Positions 1 through 6,491 of a stretch of 22,961 bases of DNA are shown here, piece after piece (the first letter of the stretch is position 1; each line of letters opens with the position of its first letter). The notes beneath the pieces are model-generated. The model worked only from the letters and a program-made list of their open reading frames with translations. It ran no database searches and was not told the DNA's origin. Both the position numbers and the translations under genes were made by a program. The stretch is from positions 1-22,961 of the IMG/VR virus record IMGVR_UViG_3300021962_000688, one strand, 5' to 3'. The stretch is from a virus.

Positions 1-17
1 TGACTAAGGAAGACATC

Positions 18-227
18 ATGCGATTGGCGAAGGAAGCGGGGTTAGCATCGGTGGATGTGGTCATGACCCTTGATGAATTGGAACGCTTCGCCGCCCTCGT
101 CCGAGAAGAGTGCGCCAAGATTTGCGATGAGGTGGAAGACGAGCTGTCCAACGACGATCAAGTCTCCGCTTCTGGCGGGGCATGGCGGTGTGGGTTTGAG
201 ATCAGAGAAAGGAAAACCAATGAATAG
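18..227 (+). CDS. small phage protein, 69 aa, function unknown
   Basis: A short acidic protein. The N-terminal half is predicted helical (residues about 16-45, with an ELERFAALVREECAKICDE-like stretch), followed by a Gly/Trp-containing tail with GAWRCGFEIRER. Helical segments of this 'FAALVREECAKICDE' kind recur in small phage proteins of unknown role; I recognise the style but no function. A TAAGGA-type ribosome-binding site lies about 7 bases before the ATG, which supports the start. The last 8 bases overlap the start of the DUF6378 gene, so the two are probably translated together. The window opens with TGA, which may end an upstream gene. Confidence 0.7.
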   Translation: MRLAKEAGLASVDVVMTLDELERFAALVREECAKICDEVEDELSNDDQVSASGGAWRCGFEIRERKTNE

Positions 228-504
228 AAAAGAAGTATTGGACCGGGCGGCTGAGTGCGTGCTGCGGGATAGAAACACACAGTACGGGGCACCTGAGGAC
301 ACGTTCACGGAGATTGCTGGCCTGTGGTCTATTTATTTGGGGTGTTCGTTGAAGCCCCATGACGTGGCGCTAATGATGGCGCTGCTGAAGATCGCGCGCC
401 TGAAAGGGAACCCGATTCACGGGGACTCGTGGGTGGACTTGGCCGGCTACGCTGCCTGCGGCGCTGAGTCTTCTGAGTTAATCCGGGTCCCTGACCCCAA
501 GTAA
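220..504 (+). CDS. DUF6378-family protein, 94 aa
   Basis: This matches the small DUF6378 family from memory: an N-terminal MNRKEVLDRAAECVLRDRN helix, a YGAPEDTF segment (about residues 24-31), an IAGLWSIYLG helix, a PHDVALMMALLKIARLKGNP helix (about 47-66) and the signature DSWVDLAGYAA near residues 70-80. The family is common in phages and has no known activity; the all-helical build with an acidic DSWVDLAGY segment loosely recalls MazG-like folds, but that is only a guess. The start at 220 is chosen over an in-frame upstream ATG because it has a GAAAGGA-type ribosome-binding site, begins at the family's usual N-terminus and overlaps the preceding gene by only 8 bases. Confidence 0.85.
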   Translation: MNRKEVLDRAAECVLRDRNTQYGAPEDTFTEIAGLWSIYLGCSLKPHDVALMMALLKIARLKGNPIHGDSWVDLAGYAACGAESSELIRVPDPK

Positions 505-522
505 GAGTTATTACAAGCCGCC

Positions 523-717
523 ATGACTACGCCTAAGCGAACGACCAGCCCCAACCGCGTCGCGGTGTATAAATTTTCTCACCCAGAGTACCGTCGGTAT
601 TTTGATACCGAGGAAAAATACGAAGCTGCTATGGAGAAAGCTGACGCATTAGAAAGTAAGGGGCTCAAAAATAGAGCTTGGCGGGTGAGATTAAACCTTG
701 ACTCTAAATCGGAATAG
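523..717 (+). CDS. small basic phage protein, 64 aa, function unknown
   Basis: I do not recognise a family. The protein is rich in Lys/Arg, with a mixed N-terminus (MTTPKRTTSPNRVAVYKF) and a helical middle (EEKYEAAMEKADALESKG, about residues 30-47), then a WRVRLNLD strand-like end. It follows the DUF6378 gene after 18 bases and has no good ribosome-binding site. Its reading frame is the only substantial + strand frame here. The C-terminal half is AT-richer than the surrounding sequence. The assignment as a gene rests on position and open frame. Confidence 0.55.
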   Translation: MTTPKRTTSPNRVAVYKFSHPEYRRYFDTEEKYEAAMEKADALESKGLKNRAWRVRLNLDSKSE

Positions 718-731
718 AGTTAGTATTTCAA

Positions 732-745
732 AGCGGATATCCGCT
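732..745. repeat. perfect 14-bp palindrome next to a ribosome-binding site
   Basis: AGCGGATATCCGCT reads identically on both strands. It sits between the 64-aa gene and the strong ribosome-binding site of the 67-aa gene, ending one base before AAAGGAG. It could be an operator for a dimeric regulator, or in RNA a 5-bp stem with an ATAT loop next to the Shine-Dalgarno site. No second copy was noticed in the window. Function is inferred from position only. Confidence 0.5.
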
Positions 746-752
746 AAAGGAG
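746..752 (+). promoter_or_regulatory. strong ribosome-binding site (AAAGGAG) fixing a GTG start
   Basis: AAAGGAG is followed by ATATATAC and then a GTG at 761, a phage T7-style leader with 8-base spacing. It decides in favour of the GTG start of the 67-aa gene rather than an upstream in-frame ATG at 698, which would overlap the previous gene and lacks such a site. Confidence 0.8.
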
Positions 753-760
753 ATATATAC

Positions 761-964
761 GTGTCTAATAAAGAGCAAGCAAAGAAGTTGTATTCAGTGA
801 CTGAAGAGATGACAGGCAAGACGATGTACGTGAAGGCCAAGTCCAAGCTGGCCGCACTGCGGTTTGCCGTAGGCTCTCTCTACACCGTGGCGGAGGTGAA
901 CGCCAAGAACGCTGAGAGTCTGGCGCACGCGCTTTCGGGCGGTGCGGAGATCCACGAAGCCTGA
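761..964 (+). CDS. small phage protein, 67 aa, function unknown
   Basis: Lysine- and alanine-rich protein beginning MSNKEQAKKLYSVTEEMTG. It has an alternating strand/helix pattern: a KTMYVKAKSKLAALRFAVG segment (about residues 20-38), then a YTVAEVNAKNAESLAHAL helix. No enzyme motif is seen and no family was recognised. The GTG start is chosen because of the AAAGGAG site 8 bases upstream. The gene stands after a short gap containing a 14-bp palindrome, so it could be separately regulated. It is followed by a GC-rich hairpin. Confidence 0.65.
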   Translation: MSNKEQAKKLYSVTEEMTGKTMYVKAKSKLAALRFAVGSLYTVAEVNAKNAESLAHALSGGAEIHEA

Positions 965-970
965 CGGGAT

Positions 971-989
971 GGGGGGTGATGAGCCCCCC
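971..989 (+). other. GC-rich hairpin between two small genes
   Basis: Six G (971-976) and six C (984-989) flank a 7-base loop, giving a 6-bp all-GC stem. It lies 6 bases after the stop of the 67-aa gene. What follows is TACCCTATAATAAAAAGG rather than a run of T, so it is not a canonical intrinsic terminator. It may be an RNA-processing or 3'-end-stabilising hairpin, or a weak transcription pause. Confidence 0.5.
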
Positions 990-1015
990 TACCCTATAAT
1001 AAAAAGGAAACCAAC

Positions 1016-1336
1016 ATGCTAAATAAAATTCTCTACTCCTTGTGTTCCGAGGAGGTCAAGCTCGTGCTGAAGCGGATGGAAGACCGTCCGAGCGACTTCA
1101 CGCACTTTCAACCTGTGCTGGCCACCAACGTGAGCCAAGACCCTACCAAGTTCAAGCTGACTTCACCGCCCCCATGGGCTCCTGCCGTATCACTGGCCGA
1201 ACCAGACCGCCGCTGGCGGATGCTGATCGAGTCGGGCATCTTTTCCAGATTTGAATCCTACGTACTGCGTCGCCGACTGCGACAGCTCGACATCAAGGCT
1301 ACCCACCAAAAGATCTACGAGGTTTTGTTTAAGTAA
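1016..1336 (+). CDS. phage protein, 106 aa, function unknown
   Basis: Starts with MLNKILYSLCSEEVKLVLKR, a helical segment. A proline-containing middle follows (SPPPWAPAVSLAEPDRRW, about residues 49-66), then a basic helical end with RRRLRQLDIKATHQKIYEVLF. I do not recognise a family; a small DNA- or polymerase-associated protein is possible because the charge is basic and the gene is coupled to the polymerase, but nothing in the sequence shows this. An AAGGA ribosome-binding site at 1004-1008 supports the ATG. The TAA stop shares one base with the polymerase ATG (TAATG), so translation is likely coupled. Confidence 0.7.
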   Translation: MLNKILYSLCSEEVKLVLKRMEDRPSDFTHFQPVLATNVSQDPTKFKLTSPPPWAPAVSLAEPDRRWRMLIESGIFSRFESYVLRRRLRQLDIKATHQKIYEVLFK

Positions 1337-3192
1337 TGCAGTTTATAACATTAGACTTCGAGACTTATTACGACAGGGAATTCAGTCTTACGAAGCTGAC
1401 GACTGAAGAGTATGTGCGCGACGACCGGTTCGAGATCATCGGCGTCGGCATCAAGGTGAACGACGAGGTGACGCAGTTCTACTCTGCGCCGCTGGACGTG
1501 CTGAAGGAAGTCCTTACAGAAAAGTACGACTGGGCTAATTCAATTTGTATCGCCCACAACGCGCAGTTCGACGCGGCCATTCTGACGTGGAAGTTGGGGA
1601 TAAAGCCGTACTTCTGGGTGGATACGTTGGCGCTGGCCCGTGCCATAGATGGGCTGGAGGTGAGTGGCAGTTTGAAGACTGCTGCGGAGCGGCATGGGCT
1701 GGGCGTCAAGGGTGACGAGGTAATCAACGCACTCGGGAAACGCCGACGGGACTTCAGCCGAGACGACCTGCAACGATATGGGACTTACTGCATCAACGAC
1801 GTGGACCTTACGTGGAAGTTGTATTGGGTATACGAGCCGCATGTGAGTTCTACCGAGCTGGAAGTTATCAGCATTACCACGAAGATGTTTAGTGAACCGG
1901 CGCTGGAGTTAGATCTCCCTCTGCTGGAGCAGCACTTGGAGGAAGTTAAAGACCGTAAGGAACAGTTGCTGGATGGGCTGGGGTTCCATCCGGGGCTGCT
2001 GGCGTCTAACCCGCAGTTCGCCGATGTACTGAGGTCGCTGGGTGTTACGCCGCCGACCAAGGTGTCCCTTACTACGGGAAAGTCAACCTATGCGTTCGCA
2101 AAAAGTGATGCAGAATTCAAGTTGCTGCTGGAACACGACGACCCGAGGGTGCAAGCTGTGGCGGCAGCGAGAGTGGGAGTTAAATCTACGCTGGAGGAGA
2201 CGCGCACGGAGCGGTTCATCGAGATAGCCAAGCGTGGTCCGTTGCCGGTGCCTCTCAAGTACTACGCCGCCCACACTGGCCGCTGGGGTGGTTCCGACAA
2301 AGTGAACCTACAGAACTTACCGAGCCGTGGAGACAACGCTAACACTCTGAAGAAAGCCATCGTTGCACCAGAGGGGTATGTCGTAATCGACTCGGACTCT
2401 TCGCAGATCGAAGCCCGCGTGCTGGCATGGCTGGCTGGGCAGGACGACTTGGTAGAGGTGTTTGAGAAGAACAACGCCGAGATATTGGCGGGGGTTTCCA
2501 AGGAAGAAATGGTGAACGACCCCTACAAAATCATGGCGTCAAAGATATACAACACTCCGGTGGACAACATTAGTTCGTCAGAACGGTTCATGGGTAAGAC
2601 GGTAGTGCTGGGCTGCGGTTACGGCATGGGCGCTGCAAAATTCAAGATGCAGATTGCACAGTCGGGGGTATGGCTGAGTGAGTTGGAGGCGAGCGCCATC
2701 ATCAATACGTATCGCACGACGTACAGTCAGATTCCCGCATTGTGGAAGCAGGGGCAGGGGTGTCTGGAAGCCATGATGGACAATCAAGTAACCGACATCG
2801 GAGTTCGCCCGAGGGCCTTGACATTGACGCCGCATGGGTTCCTACTTCCCAGTGGTTTTCATTTGGATTACTCCGGCTTGGAGAAGGACTCTAACGGTGA
2901 GTTTTCTTACCTTACGAGGGCTGGCCGGAAGAAGATTTACGGCGGAAAAGTTATAGAGAACGTATGTCAGGCCGTCGCACGGTGCATCATCGCGGAGCAG
3001 ATGACATGGATAGCCAAGCGGTACAAGGTAGTACTGACAGTCCACGACGCCATAGCCTGCGTGGTTCCGGAAGACGAGGCTCAGACCGCCGCCGACTACA
3101 TAGAATCCTGCATGAGAAGACCCCCCGCGTGGGCCGAGGGGCTTCCACTAAACTGCGAATACGGAATCGGGAGAAGCTACGGTGAGTGTTGA
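1336..3192 (+). CDS. family A DNA polymerase with 3'-5' exonuclease domain, 618 aa
   Basis: Replicative polymerase of the Pol I/T7 type, without a 5'-3' exonuclease domain. The N-terminal DnaQ-like proofreading domain shows ExoI LDFETY (D7, E9), ExoII HNAQFD (D79) and ExoIII YCIND (Y151, D155). The polymerase domain shows TGRWGG...NLQNLPSRG, motif A DSSQIEAR (D354, E359), motif B R417xxxK421...YG (429-430) and motif C HDA (570-572). D354 and D571 are the expected metal-binding aspartates. Two features are unusual: the residue at K+4 in motif B, equivalent to E. coli Phe762, is Leu425, and the HDE triplet of motif C is HDA. Length is somewhat below T7 polymerase (about 700 aa). It heads the replication operon and overlaps the next gene by 11 bases. 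Confidence 0.97.
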   Translation: MQFITLDFETYYDREFSLTKLTTEEYVRDDRFEIIGVGIKVNDEVTQFYSAPLDVLKEVLTEKYDWANSICIAHNAQFDAAILTWKLGIKPYFWVDTLALARAIDGLEVSGSLKTAAERHGLGVKGDEVINALGKRRRDFSRDDLQRYGTYCINDVDLTWKLYWVYEPHVSSTELEVISITTKMFSEPALELDLPLLEQHLEEVKDRKEQLLDGLGFHPGLLASNPQFADVLRSLGVTPPTKVSLTTGKSTYAFAKSDAEFKLLLEHDDPRVQAVAAARVGVKSTLEETRTERFIEIAKRGPLPVPLKYYAAHTGRWGGSDKVNLQNLPSRGDNANTLKKAIVAPEGYVVIDSDSSQIEARVLAWLAGQDDLVEVFEKNNAEILAGVSKEEMVNDPYKIMASKIYNTPVDNISSSERFMGKTVVLGCGYGMGAAKFKMQIAQSGVWLSELEASAIINTYRTTYSQIPALWKQGQGCLEAMMDNQVTDIGVRPRALTLTPHGFLLPSGFHLDYSGLEKDSNGEFSYLTRAGRKKIYGGKVIENVCQAVARCIIAEQMTWIAKRYKVVLTVHDAIACVVPEDEAQTAADYIESCMRRPPAWAEGLPLNCEYGIGRSYGEC

Positions 3193-3391
3193 AATAGATG
3201 ATTATGCGGAGTACGTCACGGAAGCCCGAGCGTCACTGAAAGAGTTGGAGGACATGTGCCTTCACGGCGTGGTGGATGACAGCAAATTGACCTACGCGCA
3301 CATCGAGGAAGAAGTACGGTACTTGATCACCAGACTTCAGTTACTCCAGAGCTGGGCTGCGGAGAAGAAAGCGACGTGTAAATCCAGATGA
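3182..3391 (+). CDS. small acidic phage protein, 69 aa, function unknown
   Basis: Acidic, mostly helical protein (MSVEIDDYAEYVTEARASLK, then a helix with HIEEEVRYLITRLQLLQSWAAEKK at about residues 40-63). It may form a small helical hairpin. The GTG start at 3182 lies inside the end of the polymerase gene; GGGAG a few bases upstream is a plausible ribosome-binding site, and no later in-frame ATG fits. Its stop overlaps the nuclease start as ATGA. The position between polymerase and nuclease suggests a replication accessory, but no family was recognised. Confidence 0.65.
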   Translation: MSVEIDDYAEYVTEARASLKELEDMCLHGVVDDSKLTYAHIEEEVRYLITRLQLLQSWAAEKKATCKSR

Positions 3392-4053
3392 CTACGTGGT
3401 CCTACTCTTCTATCTCCCTGTTCAAGCAGTGTCCGAGGAAATACCACCGGCTGAAGGTAGTTCGAGACATCATCGAGCCAGATGCCGAGCACCTGATTTA
3501 CGGTAAAGAAGTACACAAGGCAGCGGAAGACTACGGGCGTGACGGCACGCCGATTCCCGCGAAGTACGGATTCATAAAGCCACACATCGACGCCCTGCTG
3601 GAGATAGAGGGAGAGAAGTACTTCGAGTACGAGATGGGGCTGACCAAAGACAAGCAGCCCTGCGGGTTCCATGACAAGGCCGCATGGTGGAGAGGTATCG
3701 CTGACTTGATGGTGATGCCCAAGGATGGAACCCAAGGGTTCATTGTGGACTACAAGACTGGGAAGAGCGCACGTTACGCCGACCCCAGTCAGTTGGAAAT
3801 TCTATCGCTCGCGGCGTTCGCTCACTTTCCCCATATCAAGAAGATAAAGGGTGGGTTGATGTTCGTAGTCTCTGAGGAGTTCCTCTCCGTAGAGCTTAAG
3901 AGAGACGACATCCCCGCATTGTGGGACAAGTGGGATGTGCCTACGACCAGACTGGATAAGGCATTCGAGTCCGGAGTCTGGAACGCGAGCCCTAATTTTA
4001 CCTGTCGCAAGTGGTGCCCCGTCACCGACTGCGAGCATAACGGGAGGTTCTGA
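3388..4053 (+). CDS. PD-(D/E)XK nuclease, Cas4/RecB-like, 221 aa
   Basis: Predicted DNA exonuclease of the RecB/Cas4 superfamily. Motifs in order: SYSSISLFKQCPRKY (residues 5-19), GKEVH with H43, RGIAD with D106, DYKTGK with D121 and K123, and a QLEIL segment with Q135 at the position of the usual QxxxY motif. C15 near the N-terminus and C206, C210, C215 near the C-terminus (CRKWCPVTDC) are arranged like the 4Fe-4S cluster cysteines of Cas4 and AddB, so an iron-sulphur cluster is likely though not provable here. Phage relatives supply nuclease activity for recombination or host DNA breakdown. ATGA overlap with the previous gene shows coupling; the HNH gene starts one base after its stop. Confidence 0.92.
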   Translation: MTTWSYSSISLFKQCPRKYHRLKVVRDIIEPDAEHLIYGKEVHKAAEDYGRDGTPIPAKYGFIKPHIDALLEIEGEKYFEYEMGLTKDKQPCGFHDKAAWWRGIADLMVMPKDGTQGFIVDYKTGKSARYADPSQLEILSLAAFAHFPHIKKIKGGLMFVVSEEFLSVELKRDDIPALWDKWDVPTTRLDKAFESGVWNASPNFTCRKWCPVTDCEHNGRF

Positions 4054-4054
4054 A

Positions 4055-4336
4055 ATGCCATACGTCAACAAGCCGAGGCCATACAAGAAAGAGTATCAGC
4101 AACAGAAGGAACGTGGAGAAGCGCCGACAAGGAAGAAACGGGCGCAGGCTAGGTATCAGATGGACAAGAAGGGAGTAGATAGAAAGGGCAAGGACATCGA
4201 CCACGTGACCCCGCTCTCGAAAGGCGGAAGCAACGGTGCAGGGAACTTGAAACTCACTACGCCAAGCAAGAACAGGAGTTTTTCCCGAAACTCTGACCAT
4301 ACCGTAAAGATAAACAAACCAACGAGGAAACGATGA
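4055..4336 (+). CDS. HNH endonuclease, 93 aa
   Basis: Small basic HNH protein. The N-terminus (MPYVNKPRPYKKEYQQQKERG) is Lys/Arg rich, as in many phage HNH proteins encoded beside replication genes. The core is DIDHVTPLSKGGSN (D49, H50), then GNLKLTTPSKNRSF, with N64 and N73 as the remaining conserved residues, so the motif is H-N-N. No CxxC zinc knuckle is present. In phages such enzymes may nick DNA for packaging, act as homing-type nucleases, or work in replication; which applies is unknown. CGGGAGG just upstream is a strong ribosome-binding site and rules out a longer in-frame ORF beginning inside the nuclease gene. Confidence 0.9.
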   Translation: MPYVNKPRPYKKEYQQQKERGEAPTRKKRAQARYQMDKKGVDRKGKDIDHVTPLSKGGSNGAGNLKLTTPSKNRSFSRNSDHTVKINKPTRKR

Positions 4337-4617
4337 TGATCAAAACAACAGATACATTTGTAGTTGATGGCATTAAAGCTGTTACGGCGTTAGCGCACCT
4401 TACTTTATTCCAACAGAAAAATGAATTGGGAGAACGATACGAGGAAATAATTGCCCATTTGGTCAAGGCTACAGAGCTACTTACCGACGCGGTTCAAAGT
4501 AGCTGTGACACTGAGGGAGAATTTCTAGCCACAACCGCATTTGCGTATGGCGTGGCTTATGGAGATTCCCCCCGTTTCAAAGAAGAGGTTGAAGCAGCGA
4601 GGAAACCACGTGCCTAA
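4333..4617 (+). CDS. small helical phage protein, 94 aa (paralogue pair, member 1)
   Basis: Mostly helical, starting MMIKTTDTFVVDGIKAVTALAHLT. A helix-rich block HLVKATELLTDAVQ...CDTEGEF spans residues 42-64. This block aligns without gaps to residues 44-66 of the next protein with 10 of 23 identities (hand alignment), and both also share ALxHLT further upstream. They are therefore probably tandem paralogues. No enzyme motif is seen. ATGATG gives two possible starts three bases apart; the first overlaps the HNH stop as ATGA. GC content here is a little lower than in the neighbouring nuclease and helicase genes. Confidence 0.75.
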   Translation: MMIKTTDTFVVDGIKAVTALAHLTLFQQKNELGERYEEIIAHLVKATELLTDAVQSSCDTEGEFLATTAFAYGVAYGDSPRFKEEVEAARKPRA

Positions 4618-4879
4618 ACAAGATAAAGAAGTCGTATCACTACTGGACGTACTGGAAACAGAACTTCTAGTAATTACCGAACGGGTTGCTCTGGCACTAG
4701 GACATCTAACACAGCTCGATCCTGCAAACCCGAGTCCTCATGTCGTAGAAGCTGTAAAGCTCCTCAAAGATATAGTCGCTGACCAATGTGAAAGCCGCGC
4801 GGAGTTCGCTGAGTTGATGGGGCTGGCGATTACTGAGGCTAAGAAAATTTCAGGCGACCCTAAAACTATCACGCACTGA
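4610..4879 (+). CDS. small helical phage protein, 89 aa (paralogue pair, member 2)
   Basis: Begins at GTG (4610) as MPKQDKEVVSLLDVLETELL. A GAGGAA ribosome-binding site upstream and only an 8-base overlap with the previous gene favour this over an in-frame ATG at 4541. It is helical throughout; the block HVVEAVKLLKDIVADQC...EF (residues 44-66) resembles the preceding protein. Conserved Cys, Leu-Leu, Asp and Glu-Phe positions suggest a shared fold. No known family was recognised. It sits directly before the SNF2-type helicase, so a replication or recombination accessory role is plausible but not shown. Confidence 0.7.
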   Translation: MPKQDKEVVSLLDVLETELLVITERVALALGHLTQLDPANPSPHVVEAVKLLKDIVADQCESRAEFAELMGLAITEAKKISGDPKTITH

Positions 4880-4882
4880 CCG

Positions 4883-6439
4883 ATGCAAATTGTAGACAAC
4901 AAACAACTGATTGTGCGGACCAAGAATCCGCACCGTATTACCGAAGCTATCCCGAATAGCAAAGTGGTAAACGTAGAAGAAGACATCCACGAAGTCGCGG
5001 TTGAGTGGGAGTTGGCCGAGGCGCAGATGCTACGCCGACTGCGTATCAAGAACGTGCCTTCGCCGATCATGCGGGACTACGACTGGCCGGGGGTGTTCCC
5101 TCCCATGACCCACCAGAAGACGACGGCAGAGTTTCTGACGCTGCATTCCCGTGGGTTTTGTTTCAACGAGCAGGGTACAGGCAAGACGGCTTCGGCTATC
5201 TGGGCGTCGGACTACCTGATGAAAGAAGGGTACATCAACCGCGTGTTGATCGTATGCCCGCTCTCCATCATGCAGGCAGCGTGGGAAGCGGACCTGTTCA
5301 AGTTTGCTGTGCATCGCACTGTGGGTATCGCCCATGGCAACCGGGACAAACGCAAAGCTATCATCGCCGGAGACTACGACTACGTTGTGATTAACTACGA
5401 CGGTGTAGACATCGTAGAGAAAGAGATTGCGGCAGGGGGCTTCGACCTCATCATTATTGACGAGGCCAACAGCTACAAGAGCGCGTCCACCAAACGGTGG
5501 AAGTCTATGAAGAACTTAGTCACTTCAAGAACGTGGCTATGGATGATGACCGGCACCCCCGCTGCGCAGTCGCCGTTTGATGCTTACGGGTTGGCTAAGA
5601 TTTGCGTGCCAGACAACGTGCCTAAGTTCGCTACGACGTTTAGAGAGTCGGTGATGTACCAGCTTACTCGGTTCAAGTGGATTCCAAGACCGGAAGCCGC
5701 CGACCGGGTACATGCCGCGTTACAGCCCGCTATCAGGTTCACGAAGAAAGAGTGCTTGGACCTACCGGCTGTGACGTACGTGGACCGTGAAGCTCCGATG
5801 ACCCCGCAGCAGAAAAAGTACTACGACATAATGAAGAAGGAGTTTCTCCTACAGTCCGGGGACGAGGAGATTACGTCGGCTAATGCTGCTGTAAACTTCA
5901 ACCAGCTCATGCAGATCTCAGGCGGAGCTATCTACACCAACGACAAGAACGTGCTGGAGTTCGACGTAAGCAATCGACTCCGGGTGGTCAAGGAAGTCAT
6001 CGACGAATCCAGCAACAAGGTGCTGGTGTTCGTGCCATACCGGCATACGATTCAACTTCTCAAGGATTTCTTGACACGTGAGAGCGTCTCATTAGACATC
6101 ATCTCAGGTGAAGTCCCTATGGCTCGGCGTGGAACAATCATCCACGACTTCCAAACGAAGACCGACCCGAAGGTACTAATCATCCAGCCACTTGCTGCGG
6201 CGCACGGCATCACGTTGACCGCTGCTGACACTATCATCTGGTACTCTCCGGTAACGTCTACTGAGATATATCTACAAGCGAACGCTCGTATTGACCGCAA
6301 AGGTCAGACCAACCCGATGACGATTGTCCATGTACATGGAAGCCAGATTGAGCGTAGAGTGTACGCCGCATTGCAGGGGCGTTTGCTCAACCACACTAAG
6401 CTGATCGATCTCTACAAACAGGAACTCAATACCCCTTGA
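4883..6439 (+). CDS. SNF2-type superfamily 2 DNA helicase/translocase, 518 aa
   Basis: ATP-dependent DNA translocase or helicase. Motif I is NEQGTGKT (residues 95-102), motif II is DEAN (193-196), motif III TGTP (223-226), and the C-terminal RecA-like domain carries QPLAAAHGITL (435-445) and motif VI QANARIDRKGQ (465-475), typical of SNF2/Rad54-like proteins. It has no obvious extra domain beyond an N-terminal region of about 75 residues. In phages such proteins are thought to remodel replication forks or recombination intermediates, as T4 UvsW does. It follows the 89-aa gene by 3 bases with no clear ribosome-binding site, so translation is probably coupled. Its stop codon overlaps a promoter -35 element. 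Confidence 0.95.
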   Translation: MQIVDNKQLIVRTKNPHRITEAIPNSKVVNVEEDIHEVAVEWELAEAQMLRRLRIKNVPSPIMRDYDWPGVFPPMTHQKTTAEFLTLHSRGFCFNEQGTGKTASAIWASDYLMKEGYINRVLIVCPLSIMQAAWEADLFKFAVHRTVGIAHGNRDKRKAIIAGDYDYVVINYDGVDIVEKEIAAGGFDLIIIDEANSYKSASTKRWKSMKNLVTSRTWLWMMTGTPAAQSPFDAYGLAKICVPDNVPKFATTFRESVMYQLTRFKWIPRPEAADRVHAALQPAIRFTKKECLDLPAVTYVDREAPMTPQQKKYYDIMKKEFLLQSGDEEITSANAAVNFNQLMQISGGAIYTNDKNVLEFDVSNRLRVVKEVIDESSNKVLVFVPYRHTIQLLKDFLTRESVSLDIISGEVPMARRGTIIHDFQTKTDPKVLIIQPLAAAHGITLTAADTIIWYSPVTSTEIYLQANARIDRKGQTNPMTIVHVHGSQIERRVYAALQGRLLNHTKLIDLYKQELNTP

Positions 6440-6464
6440 CAGTGTGAACTGAAGGCGGTATCGT
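6436..6464 (+). promoter_or_regulatory. sigma70-like promoter
   Basis: TTGACA (6436-6441) is a perfect -35 box, followed by 17 bases and TATCGT (6459-6464), four of six matches to TATAAT. It lies in the 52-base gap after the helicase stop, the longest gap in the replication operon, and 28 bases before the next ATG. It would give separate transcription of the 131-aa gene, the candidate SSB, the HTH regulator and the primase-helicase. Prediction is by eye only. Confidence 0.6.
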
Positions 6465-6491
6465 TGTCCTCCCTACAAGCGGGAACACACG

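Noticed and set aside
70-219. Upstream extension of the DUF6378 ORF from an ATG at 70
   Set aside because: It would run entirely over the preceding gene, lacks a ribosome-binding site and adds sequence not matching the family.
698-760. ATG at 698 as start of the 67-aa gene
   Set aside because: It overlaps the 64-aa gene and runs through the palindrome; the GTG at 761 has a far better ribosome-binding site.
995-1000. Perfect TATAAT -10 box before the 106-aa gene
   Set aside because: The -35 position falls in the G run (GGGGGT) and there is no extended -10 TG; the stretch is simply A/T-rich leader before the ribosome-binding site.
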